From positions 1 through 62,021 of the forward strand of contig NZ_CASFWU010000004.1 in the NCBI RefSeq assembly GCF_949298305.1: 62,021 bases of DNA, in the 5' to 3' direction. The notes beneath the pieces were generated by a model that made no database searches, was not told where the DNA came from, and worked only from the letters and a program-made list of their open reading frames with translations. This stretch comes from an uncultured Bacteroides sp. (GTDB taxonomy: Bacteria > Bacteroidota > Bacteroidia > Bacteroidales > Bacteroidaceae). The translations under genes and the position numbers were made by a program. The number at the start of each line of letters is the position of its first letter. The first letter of the stretch is position 1. This document shows positions 8,360 through 16,331 of the stretch, in pieces.

Positions 8360-9223
8360 ATGAAAAACAAGAAATGGAATCTGCTGCTTGCCGCGGCAGC
8401 GTTGTGTGCGCTGGCTTCGTGCGGCAATGCGGCCAAAAAACAGACGAATGGAGAAATGAAGATGGAAAATCAGTGTGAGAAGGTGACGACGGAAGGTCGG
8501 CAGACGTTGCAGGTGGGCGACGTGAAGGTGACGTGGATAAAGGACAATGTCGGCGACAAGCTGATGGGCAGGGAACTCTTTGCCGACGCACCCGACAGCC
8601 TGCTGGAAAGTCTTTCCCTGCAAGAGGGCATACCCTCTACCGTCAGCGTCTTCTGGGTGGAGACGGATGGTGTGGGCATCTTGTTCGATACGGGCTTGGG
8701 CAGTCCTGAGAGCGGCCTGCTGGCGGGGCTGGATTCATTGGGCGTCAAGCCTGCCGATGTCAGGTATCTGTATCTGACCCACTTCCATGGCGACCACATC
8801 GGGGGCATGATACGGGACGGAAAGGCTGTCTTCCCCAATGCCCAGGTGTATGCCTCGAAAGCCGAGTACGATGCCTGGATGCAGATGCCCGACGGGCAGA
8901 AAGCCCAGGTGGTGAAGACGATGGAGGCCTATAAAGACCGCCTGCATCTTTTTGACTTCGACGATGTCCTGCCGGGCAATGTCGTGGCTTTGAATGGCGT
9001 AGGACATACGCCGGGACATACTGTGTATAAGGCAGGCAAGCTGCTGGTGGTGGGCGATCTGGTTCACGGTGCCGCCCTTCAGTTGCCGCATCCTGAATAT
9101 TGCGCATCGTACGACATGGACAAGGAGGCTGCCGTGAAGGTACGCAGGCATTTCCTGCAAATGGCCTCGGCCGACGGGCTGACGATGGCGGGCATGCACT
9201 TCCCGGCTCCCGCTTTCAAGTAG
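8360..9223 (+). CDS. MBL-fold metallo-hydrolase, lipoprotein
   Basis: A 287-residue metallo-beta-lactamase-fold hydrolase. The metal motif is HFHGDH (141-146) in 'YLTHFHGDHIGGMI'. Later ligands are His in 'GVGHTPGHT', Asp in 'LLVVGDLVHG' and the C-terminal His in 'MAGMHFP'. This order matches the quorum-quenching lactonase-like branch rather than true beta-lactamases. Start 8360 gives a signal peptide with lipobox LASC (Cys21); the in-frame start at 8258 lies on the promoter itself and is rejected. It is monocistronic. The substrate cannot be inferred. Confidence 0.88.
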   Translation: MKNKKWNLLLAAAALCALASCGNAAKKQTNGEMKMENQCEKVTTEGRQTLQVGDVKVTWIKDNVGDKLMGRELFADAPDSLLESLSLQEGIPSTVSVFWVETDGVGILFDTGLGSPESGLLAGLDSLGVKPADVRYLYLTHFHGDHIGGMIRDGKAVFPNAQVYASKAEYDAWMQMPDGQKAQVVKTMEAYKDRLHLFDFDDVLPGNVVALNGVGHTPGHTVYKAGKLLVVGDLVHGAALQLPHPEYCASYDMDKEAAVKVRRHFLQMASADGLTMAGMHFPAPAFK

Positions 9224-9271
9224 GCTTTGTGTCCTGTGGGCGACCTTAATCTTCGCCCCGAAATTCTATTT

Positions 9272-9313
9272 GCACGGCCTGTGGCGGACATTTGTATCCA
9301 CCGCAGGCCGTGC
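9272..9313. repeat. 10-bp perfect inverted repeat
   Basis: GCACGGCCTG (9272-9281) and CAGGCCGTGC (9304-9313) with a 22-base loop. It lies downstream of the MBL gene and merges into the 22-base tandem repeats. Confidence 0.7.
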
Positions 9314-9386
9314 AGGCATTCATCGCGGACCATGCAAGCATTCATCGCGGACCGTGCAAGCATTCACCGCGGACCATGCAAGCATT
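9294..9386 (-). repeat. 22-bp tandem repeat array, locus A
   Basis: Three good units start at 9316, 9338 and 9360, a degenerate unit precedes them and a partial unit ends at 9386. On the minus strand the unit reads GTCCGCGATGAATGCTTGCAT plus one base. It shares GTCCG and ATGCTTGCAT with locus B at 29357-29500. The units are contiguous, with no spacers. Confidence 0.85.
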
Positions 9387-9421
9387 TTGTAAGCGTGGCA
9401 AAGTCCCTGTGTACCAACAGA

Positions 9422-9452
9422 AAAAGGGAACGCACCTTTCGGCACGTCCCCT
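9422..9452 (-). terminator. Intrinsic terminator of gdhA
   Basis: On the minus strand AAGGGGACGTGCC-gaaa-GGTGCGTTCCCTT pairs fully when G-U pairs are allowed, and TTTT follows. On the plus strand three positions mismatch, so it is directional. Confidence 0.8.
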
Positions 9453-9486
9453 TCCTATCTAAATCTATGGCTTAAAAATACTTTGC

Positions 9487-10824
9487 TTATACGATGCCCT
9501 GAGCCATCATGGCGTTGGCCACTTTCATGAAGCCGGCAACGTTGGCACCCTTCACGTAGTTTACGTATCCGTCGGGTTCGGTACCATACTTCACGCAGTT
9601 TTCGTGGATGTTCTCCATGATGTAGTGCAACTTGGCGTCCACTTCTTCGGCACTCCAAGACAGACGTTCGGAGTTCTGAGTCATTTCGAGACCCGATACC
9701 GATACACCGCCGGCATTGGCAGCCTTGCCCGGAGCATAGAGAATCTTGGCTTCTTGGAAGACGCGGATGGCTTCCGGCGTAGAGGGCATGTTGGCACCTT
9801 CGGATACGGCGATTACACCGTTGGCAACCAGTTGCTTGGCCTCTTCGCCGTTGATTTCGTTCTGAGTGGCGGAGGGCAGGGCGATGTCGGCCTTTTCACC
9901 CCAGGGACGGGCGCCTTCTACATACTTCACACCCGGATATTGTTCGGCGTATTCGCGGATACGGCCACGATAGAGGTTCTTCAGCTCCATGATGTAGTCC
10001 AGCTTTTCGCGGTCGATGCCTTCGGGGTCGTAAACGTAACCGTCGGAGTCGGACATGGTCAGTACCTTGCCGCCCAGTTGCAGCACCTTCTCGGCTGTAT
10101 ATTGGGCCACGTTGCCCGAACCGGAGATGAGCACCGTCTTGCCTTTCAGGTCCATGCCTTTCGTCTTCAGCATTTCCATCAGGAAGTAAACGTTGCCGTA
10201 ACCTGTAGCCTCGGGACGGATGAGCGAACCGCCGAATTCGCGGCCCTTGCCTGTCAGCACGCCGCTGAATTCACGTGTCAGTTTCTTGTACATGCCGAAC
10301 ATGAAACCTACTTCACGTCCGCCTACGCCGATGTCACCTGCCGGTACGTCTACGTCCGGACCGATGTGACGCCACAACTCCAGCATGAAGGCCTGGCAGA
10401 AACGCATGACTTCAGCGTTGCTCTTGCCACGCGGAGAGAAGTCCGAACCGCCTTTGCCGCCACCCATGGGCAGGGTAGTCAGTGAGTTCTTGAAAGTCTG
10501 CTCGAAAGCAAGGAACTTCAGGATACCCAGGTTGACGGAAGAGTGGAAACGAATACCGCCTTTGTAGGGGCCGATGGCATTGTTATGTTGTACACGGTAA
10601 CCCATGTTGGTCTGTACGTTGCCTTTGTCGTCTACCCATGTTACGCGGAACTGATAAACACGGTCGGGGATGCACAGACGTTCAATCAGGTTTACTTTGT
10701 CGAACTCGGGATGTTTGTTGTATTCTTCTTCGATGGTAGAGAGCACCTCTTCTACGGCTTGATGATACTCCGGTTCATTGGGGAACCTTCTCTTCAAATC
10801 TTCTAATACCTTAGCTGCATTCAT
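9487..10824 (-). CDS. gdhA: NADP-specific glutamate dehydrogenase
   Basis: A 445-residue hexameric-type enzyme that aminates 2-oxoglutarate with ammonium, a main route of nitrogen assimilation in Bacteroides. The catalytic-lysine region is PMGGGKGGSDF (119-129, Lys124). The substrate-binding 'NNAIGPYKGGIRFH' precedes it (about 81-94), and the nucleotide-binding domain has 'VLISGSGNVAQYTAEK'. Length and N-terminus match the roughly 445-residue small hexameric GDHs. It is monocistronic, with a consensus promoter upstream and a terminator downstream. The Shine-Dalgarno is weak. Confidence 0.97.
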   Translation of the reverse strand: MNAAKVLEDLKRRFPNEPEYHQAVEEVLSTIEEEYNKHPEFDKVNLIERLCIPDRVYQFRVTWVDDKGNVQTNMGYRVQHNNAIGPYKGGIRFHSSVNLGILKFLAFEQTFKNSLTTLPMGGGKGGSDFSPRGKSNAEVMRFCQAFMLELWRHIGPDVDVPAGDIGVGGREVGFMFGMYKKLTREFSGVLTGKGREFGGSLIRPEATGYGNVYFLMEMLKTKGMDLKGKTVLISGSGNVAQYTAEKVLQLGGKVLTMSDSDGYVYDPEGIDREKLDYIMELKNLYRGRIREYAEQYPGVKYVEGARPWGEKADIALPSATQNEINGEEAKQLVANGVIAVSEGANMPSTPEAIRVFQEAKILYAPGKAANAGGVSVSGLEMTQNSERLSWSAEEVDAKLHYIMENIHENCVKYGTEPDGYVNYVKGANVAGFMKVANAMMAQGIV

Positions 10825-10918
10825 AATCTGTTTTTTCTTTTATTGGTTTTTTGATGTTTATTTGTTACCTAAAACAATGTGTATGTTGTATGGCTGTACT
10901 TGTTCTCGGTTGCGGTTG

Positions 10919-10949
10919 CAAAAGTAAGCATAAAAATGATACTTGCAAA
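10919..10949 (-). promoter_or_regulatory. Consensus promoter of gdhA
   Basis: On the minus strand, TTTG (10946-10949), a 19-base spacer and TACTTTTG (10919-10926). This gives a leader of about 85 bases. Confidence 0.8.
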
Positions 10950-10966
10950 CATTTTATAAAGAAAAT

Positions 10967-11002
10967 GCGGGATAAAACAGCAAAAATTCTGTTTTATCCC
11001 GC
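10967..11002 (-). terminator. Terminator of the maeB / small membrane protein transcript
   Basis: A perfect 14-bp inverted repeat (GCGGGATAAAACAG with its complement) and an 8-base loop, 19 bases after the small gene's stop. The T-rich 'attttctttat' follows on the minus strand. Confidence 0.8.
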
Positions 11003-11021
11003 AAAAAGGAATAAAAAGATA

Positions 11022-11198
11022 CTATTTATTCTTCTTTATGGACCGAAAGACAGGTATAAAGACGAATGCGGCCGAAAGTGCAAGCGAAACGATGACTGGG
11101 CCGTCAATTCGTTCGGCATATACCAATACGATATAGCAAAGTGCTGCCCAAAGCAGCACAATGCAAACTATTTGTGTCTTCGACAGCGGTCGTCTCAT
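11022..11198 (-). CDS. Small two-helix membrane protein coupled to maeB
   Basis: A 58-residue open frame, below usual length cut-offs. Its ATG overlaps the maeB stop as ATGA (11195-11198) and it ends 19 bases before a strong terminator, so it sits exactly in the transcript. It begins MRRPLSKTQ. One hydrophobic helix (about 10-27, 'IVCIVLLWAALCYIVLVY') and a second (about 34-51, 'GPVIVSLALSAAFVFIPVF') are joined by a short polar turn, and it ends in a basic tail, RSIKKNK. Charge placement suggests both ends are cytoplasmic. I recognise no family. The function is unknown; coupling suggests a link to malic enzyme expression or simply hitch-hiking. Confidence 0.72.
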   Translation of the reverse strand: MRRPLSKTQIVCIVLLWAALCYIVLVYAERIDGPVIVSLALSAAFVFIPVFRSIKKNK

Positions 11199-13483
11199 TG
11201 GGCGGCTTTCTTTTTGGCCACGATGGCGTCGATGACGGCAACCGCCGTGATGTTCACGATGTCGCGTACGGAGCTTTCAAAGTCCGTAAAGTGGATGGGC
11301 TTGTTCAGTCCCATCTGTATCGGGCCAATCAGTTCCATGTCCGTATTCATGGCTTGCAGAAGTTTGTAGCCCGAGTTGGCTGAGCTCAGGTTGGGGAAGA
11401 TGAGGGTGTTGACATCCTTGCCCTTGAGGCGGGTGAACGGATATTTCTTGTCGCGTACTTCGCGGTTCATGGCGAAGTTCACCTGCATTTCGCCGTCGAT
11501 GGCCAGTTCGGGATATTCCTTCTGCATGTAGTCCACCGCTTCATGAACGTTGACCGGGCTTCCTTCTTTGTCCGCGCCGAAGTTGGAGTAGCTCAGCATG
11601 GCTATCACCGGTGTGTGGTTGAAGAACCGTACGGTGTATTCGGAGAGCTTGGCAATGTCTATCAGCGTGTCGGTGTCCGGATGGCGGTTGATGAGCGTGT
11701 CGGCCAGGAAGTAGGTGCCTTTCTTGGAGTTGAGGATGTGCATGGTGCCGAAGTGCTTGAATTCGGGGCGGATACCGATGACTTCCTTGGCCACCTTGAT
11801 GGTATTGCTGTATTTCGTGTAAAGGCCGGTAATGAAGGCATCCGCTTCGCCTGTTTCCACCATCATCATGCCGAAGTAGTTGCGCTCGAACATCTTGTCG
11901 TTGGCCTCTTCGTAGGTAGCGCCTTCGCGGGCACGCTTCTCGGCCAGAATGTGGGCGTAGCGTTCGCGGCGGGGTGCTTCGTTGGGGTGGCGCAGGTTGA
12001 CGATTTCGATACCGTCCAGGCTGAGGTCAAGTTGCTTGGCCAGCTTCTGGATGGCTTCGTCGTTGCCCAGGACAATCGGTTGGCAGATGCCTTCGGCTTT
12101 GGCTTCTACGGCAGCTTTCAGCATGTTGGGGTGTACGCCTTCGGCAAAGACCACACGTTGCGGGTTGCGGCGGGCGGTTTCGTAGAGCTGGCGGGTCAGT
12201 TTGCTTTCGTAGCCCATCAGTTCGCGCAACTGGAGTTTGTAGGCATCCCAGTCCTCGATGTTTTTGCGGGCTACACCGCTTTCCATGGCGGCACGTGCCA
12301 CGGCACAGGACACTTCGGTGATGAGGCGCGGGTCTACCGGCTTCGGGATGAAGTAGTCGGGGCCGAAGGTGAAATTGTTCACGTGGTAGGCCTCGTTCAC
12401 TACGTCGGGCACCGGCTGCTTGGCCAGGTCGGCAATGGCGTGTACGGCAGCTATCTTCATTTCTTCGTTGATGGCGCTGGCGTGAGTGTCCAGTGCGCCG
12501 CGGAAGATGTAGGGGAAGCCGATGACATTGTTGATTTGGTTGGGATAGTCGCTGCGGCCCGTGGACATCAGCACATCGGGACGGGCGGCCATGGCGTCCT
12601 CGTAGGAGATTTCCGGAGTGGGATTGGCCAGGGCGAACACAATGGGATGGTCGGCCATGCTGCGCACCATGTCCTGCGTCAGCACGTTGCCCTTGGACAG
12701 GCCCAGGAATACGTCGGCTCCCTTGATGGCTTCGGCCAGCGTGTGGACGTCGCGGCGGTCGGTAGCAAAGTAGCGTTTCTGTTCGGTCAGGTTCTCGCGG
12801 TCGCTGGTAATGACTCCCTTGCTGTCCAGCATCAGGATGTTTTCGCGGCGTGCGCCCAGCGATTCATAGAGTTTGGTACACGACGTGGCCGATGCGCCTG
12901 CGCCGTTTACGACTATCTTCACGTCTTCAATCTTCTTGCCGGCCACCTGGAGGGCGTTCAACAAGCCGGCGCTGGAGATGATGGCCGTGCCGTGCTGGTC
13001 GTCGTGCATCACGGGGATGTCCAGCTCCTCTTTCAGGCGGCGTTCAATCTCGAAACATTCGGGCGCCTTGATGTCTTCCAGATTGATGCCGCCGAAGGTG
13101 GGGGCAATGGCCTTCACGGCCTCTACAAACTTGTCGGGGTCTTTCTCGTTCACTTCGATGTCGAACACATCGATGCCTGCATAAATCTTGAAGAGCAGTC
13201 CCTTGCCTTCCATCACAGGTTTACCGCTCAGGGCGCCTATGTCGCCCAGTCCCAACACGGCGGTACCGTTGGAGATGACCGCTACCAGATTGCCTTTGGC
13301 GGTGTATTTATATGCGTCCTGCGGATTCTTTTCTATTTCGAGACAGGGTTCTGCCACGCCGGGCGAGTAGGCCAGTGAGAGGTCGGTTTGTGTACTGTAG
13401 GGCTTGGTTGGCACTACCTCTATCTTTCCGGGTTTGCCTTGCGAGTGATAGAGCAAGGCAGCTTCTTTCGTTATTTTAGCCAT
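11195..13483 (-). CDS. maeB: NADP-dependent malic enzyme (MaeB type) with C-terminal phosphotransacetylase-like domain
   Basis: A 762-residue fused protein. Residues 1 to about 425 are the malic enzyme, which decarboxylates malate to pyruvate and yields NADPH. It shows 'YSPGVAEPCLEI', 'TAVLGLGDIGALSGKPVMEGK', the metal-binding 'MHDDQHGTAI' and the nucleotide-binding 'VVNGAGASATSC'. Residues from about 430 to the end resemble phosphate acetyltransferase ('RVVFAEGVHPNMLKAA', 'LSYSNFGADKEGSP'). In MaeB proteins this domain is regulatory and binds acetyl-CoA. The length matches the family. The stop overlaps the start of a 58-residue membrane protein. Confidence 0.96.
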   Translation of the reverse strand: MAKITKEAALLYHSQGKPGKIEVVPTKPYSTQTDLSLAYSPGVAEPCLEIEKNPQDAYKYTAKGNLVAVISNGTAVLGLGDIGALSGKPVMEGKGLLFKIYAGIDVFDIEVNEKDPDKFVEAVKAIAPTFGGINLEDIKAPECFEIERRLKEELDIPVMHDDQHGTAIISSAGLLNALQVAGKKIEDVKIVVNGAGASATSCTKLYESLGARRENILMLDSKGVITSDRENLTEQKRYFATDRRDVHTLAEAIKGADVFLGLSKGNVLTQDMVRSMADHPIVFALANPTPEISYEDAMAARPDVLMSTGRSDYPNQINNVIGFPYIFRGALDTHASAINEEMKIAAVHAIADLAKQPVPDVVNEAYHVNNFTFGPDYFIPKPVDPRLITEVSCAVARAAMESGVARKNIEDWDAYKLQLRELMGYESKLTRQLYETARRNPQRVVFAEGVHPNMLKAAVEAKAEGICQPIVLGNDEAIQKLAKQLDLSLDGIEIVNLRHPNEAPRRERYAHILAEKRAREGATYEEANDKMFERNYFGMMMVETGEADAFITGLYTKYSNTIKVAKEVIGIRPEFKHFGTMHILNSKKGTYFLADTLINRHPDTDTLIDIAKLSEYTVRFFNHTPVIAMLSYSNFGADKEGSPVNVHEAVDYMQKEYPELAIDGEMQVNFAMNREVRDKKYPFTRLKGKDVNTLIFPNLSSANSGYKLLQAMNTDMELIGPIQMGLNKPIHFTDFESSVRDIVNITAVAVIDAIVAKKKAAQ

Positions 13484-13518
13484 GAATTGATGAGTTTAGT
13501 TGAATGATAATTTTGCTG

Positions 13519-13526
13519 CAAATTTA
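13519..13526 (-). promoter_or_regulatory. -7 element for maeB
   Basis: TAAATTTG on the minus strand, 36 bases before the ATG. No convincing -33. Confidence 0.4.
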
Positions 13527-13704
13527 GGGATAAAAGTTCTAAATCGTAGCCCGCTTGTGATAATTTCTATGACGATTGTCACTCAATAAGCTAAAAAATG
13601 CTTATTTTTGGCTCAAGAAATTACAGATGGGTTTCTAAGTTCTTTCCTATTTAAAACCTCATCATCTCAAAAACTTGACGTATTAACCTTAAAATACTGA
13701 TACC

Positions 13705-16197
13705 ATGAGATTCAAGAAATTACCTTTGTCGGGCATCCTGTTGGTGGCGCTTTGCTGGTTGGCCGGATGCAAGACGGCCGAGCGGCCCCAGGCTCCGGTG
13801 GCTCTTGCCTGGGAAATGGGTGCTGTGGGGGTGGAACCCGGCTATTATGAGAACGCATTTATCCTCAAGAACATTTCCGACGCACCTTTGGCCCGGGGAT
13901 GGAGCATCTATTTTTCGCAATTGCCTCGCCTTGTCAAGCAGGAGGAAAATCCTGCGGTACGGATTGAAGCGGTGAACGGCAACTTTTTCCGTATGTCGCC
14001 CACCGGCCGTTTTTCCTCGCTGGCGCCGGGCGATTCTCTGCGCGTCACCTTCCGTTGTACCTTCAAGGTTGACCGTAACTCCAACGTGCCCGAAGGTACC
14101 TATTGGGTGGCCGATGCCGACGGGCGTCCTCTGCCTGTCTCTCTGGATGCCCGTCCTTTGCCGCCGTCTGCGTCGGCCGGCCGTTATCCGGACGCTACCC
14201 TCATTTACGCCTCCAATCAGAAATTGCCCCCAACGGCATCTGCCGGACAGGCGGATATCTTGCCTGCTGTCAAACAGGTCGTTCCGGCCTCGGGGGTGGT
14301 CACGCTGGTGGGCAAGGTGGCGTTGAGATACCCCGAGGAGTTTTCAGGCGAAGCGGCCCTGTTGGAGGAGAAACTTGCTGCTTGCGGGCTGGAGATAGCG
14401 GACACCGCCGCTCTCTCCATCAGGTTGGAGCCGCTGGACAATCCCGCCGAAGCCGTCAACGATGAATACTATCAATTGAAGATTGCTGCGGGCGGCATCA
14501 CCGTCAGGGCCGTGTCGCCCCACGGCATTTTCAACGGTACGCAGACCCTTCTTGCCATGCTCAAGGGCAGGCAGGCTCCCTATGAACTGGAGTGCATGAC
14601 GGTGACGGACTACCCCGACCTTTCCTATCGGGGCTTGATGGTGGATGTGGCCCGAGACTTCGTGGGGCCGGCAGACATGAAGAAACTGGTGGACATCCTG
14701 GCTTCCTATAAGATGAATGTGCTGCACTTCCACTTCAGCGACGACGAAGGCTGGAGGCTGGAGATTCCCGGGTTGGAGGAGCTGACGGAGGTGGGAAGCC
14801 GCCGAGGACACACTACGGACGAATCCGAATGCCTCTATCCCGCCTATGACGGCGGTTATGACCCCGATGCGCCGACCGTTGGCAACGGCCATTATTCCCG
14901 CGAGGAGTTCATCGACCTGCTGAAATATGCCGCCGAACGCCACGTGCGTGTCATCCCCGAAATCGAATCGCCGGGACATGCCCGTGCGGCCATTGTCTCC
15001 ATGAAGGCGCGCTATGCCAAGTATAAGGACAGTGACCCCGGCCGGGCGACCGAATTCCTGCTGAGTGAGCCGGAAGACACTTCGCGCTACGTCTCCGTGC
15101 AGTATTATACGGACAATGTCATCAACGTGGCCCTGCCATCCACCTACCGCTTCATGGACAAGGTGATAGGCGAGATTGCCGCCATGTATCGCGAGGCGGG
15201 TGTGCCGCTGACTACGGTGCATTTGGGTGGCGACGAGGTACCCAAAGGCGTATGGATGGGTTCTCCCCAATGCCGGAAGCTGATGGCGGAAAAAGGCATG
15301 ACCGAGGCTCACGACCTGTCCGAGTACTTCCTCACCCGCATGGCCGACCTGGTGCAGGCCCACGGACTGAAGTTCGGAGGCTGGCAGGAAGTGGCCCTGG
15401 GACATACGGACGGGACGCACGACAAGTTGCGTCAGGCTTCCGGAGGAGTCTATTGCTGGAGTACGGGAGCCAAGAACATCGAGGTGGTCTATAACATTGC
15501 CAACAACGGCTACCCCGTTGTCCTCTGCAACGTGGGCAACTTCTACATGGACATGGCCTACAACGGACATCCCGACGAGCGCGGCCTGGATTGGGGCGGC
15601 TATGTGGACGAGGCCATTTCCTTCTCCATGCTTCCGTTCAGCATCTACCGTTCGCTGCGTACGGACAAGGCCGGGCAGCCGATTGACCTGGACAAGGCTT
15701 CCGAAGGCAAGGTGCGACTGACCGAAAACGGACAGAAAAACATTCTGGGCGTACAGGGCCAGCTCTTCTCCGAAACCATCCGTGGCTATGAGTGGGTGGA
15801 ATACTGCCTCTTTCCCAAGATGATGGGGCTGGCAGACAGGGGATGGAACGCCCATCCGGCATGGGAGGCTTTGTCAGGCGTCCGCGAGGAGCAGGCGTTT
15901 GAACGTGCCCTGTCTCTCTATTACGATGTCATCAGTACGAAAGAAATGCCCCATTGGGCAAAGAACGGCATCAACTTCCGGCTTCCCTTGCCGGGATTGC
16001 AGGTGACGGACGGCACGCTCTATGCCAATACTCCCATCCGCGGGGCTGAAATCCGCTATACGCTGGACGGCACGGAGCCTACTGCCGCCTCGCCGTTGTG
16101 GACGGCTCCCGTCCCCTGCGACGCATCGGTGGTCAAAGCCAAAATCTTCTATAAGGGCAGAGAGAGCCTGACGATAGAATTAGGAAAGGAAAACTGA
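13705..16197 (+). CDS. Lipoprotein beta-N-acetylhexosaminidase, GH20
   Basis: An 830-residue exo-glycosidase that removes terminal GlcNAc or GalNAc from glycans. It has a lipoprotein signal (WLAGC, Cys22), then a chitobiase-like carbohydrate-binding N-domain (about 30-150, 'FILKNISDAPLARGWSIYFSQ'). A GH20b domain (about 175-300) and the GH20 barrel (about 305-690) follow. The catalytic pair D510-E511 is in 'VHLGGDEVPKG', and 'VDVARDFVGPADMKKLVDIL' opens the barrel. A C-terminal Fn3-like chitobiase domain ends the protein (about 750-825, 'GAEIRYTLDGTEP'). It is probably surface- or periplasm-facing and works on host N- or O-glycans. It stands alone, without SusC/D neighbours. Confidence 0.95.
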   Translation: MRFKKLPLSGILLVALCWLAGCKTAERPQAPVALAWEMGAVGVEPGYYENAFILKNISDAPLARGWSIYFSQLPRLVKQEENPAVRIEAVNGNFFRMSPTGRFSSLAPGDSLRVTFRCTFKVDRNSNVPEGTYWVADADGRPLPVSLDARPLPPSASAGRYPDATLIYASNQKLPPTASAGQADILPAVKQVVPASGVVTLVGKVALRYPEEFSGEAALLEEKLAACGLEIADTAALSIRLEPLDNPAEAVNDEYYQLKIAAGGITVRAVSPHGIFNGTQTLLAMLKGRQAPYELECMTVTDYPDLSYRGLMVDVARDFVGPADMKKLVDILASYKMNVLHFHFSDDEGWRLEIPGLEELTEVGSRRGHTTDESECLYPAYDGGYDPDAPTVGNGHYSREEFIDLLKYAAERHVRVIPEIESPGHARAAIVSMKARYAKYKDSDPGRATEFLLSEPEDTSRYVSVQYYTDNVINVALPSTYRFMDKVIGEIAAMYREAGVPLTTVHLGGDEVPKGVWMGSPQCRKLMAEKGMTEAHDLSEYFLTRMADLVQAHGLKFGGWQEVALGHTDGTHDKLRQASGGVYCWSTGAKNIEVVYNIANNGYPVVLCNVGNFYMDMAYNGHPDERGLDWGGYVDEAISFSMLPFSIYRSLRTDKAGQPIDLDKASEGKVRLTENGQKNILGVQGQLFSETIRGYEWVEYCLFPKMMGLADRGWNAHPAWEALSGVREEQAFERALSLYYDVISTKEMPHWAKNGINFRLPLPGLQVTDGTLYANTPIRGAEIRYTLDGTEPTAASPLWTAPVPCDASVVKAKIFYKGRESLTIELGKEN

Positions 16198-16228
16198 ACA
16201 TTCCCGAATAGCGGGTACAAATAAAGCA

Positions 16229-16299
16229 TCAGCCGCAGCTTTCGCGGAAAGACACCGATGACTGATTCTCATCGTGTCGTCCGCGAAAGTTGCGGCTGA
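16229..16299. terminator. Long bidirectional hairpin between convergent genes
   Basis: A 71-base inverted repeat. The outer 20 bases 'tcagccgcagctttcgcgga' pair with the far arm with one mismatch, and the inner GACACCGATGA pairs with TCATCGTGTC with one bulge. It sits between the ends of the hexosaminidase gene and metY. Confidence 0.75.
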
Positions 16300-16331
16300 A
16301 ATATGTTCTATGCCCCCGATGGGCAGTCTTG

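Noticed and set aside
10851..11369. Plus-strand frame of 172 codons with a lipoprotein-like start
   Set aside because: It crosses the gdhA promoter, the maeB terminator hairpin and the end of maeB, and reads through the small membrane gene antisense.
11543..13378. 611-codon frame antisense to maeB
   Set aside because: Shadow of a GC-rich gene; Val/Gly/His-rich with no family features. The same applies to long antisense frames over the TonB, hexosaminidase, metY, riboflavin and galK genes.
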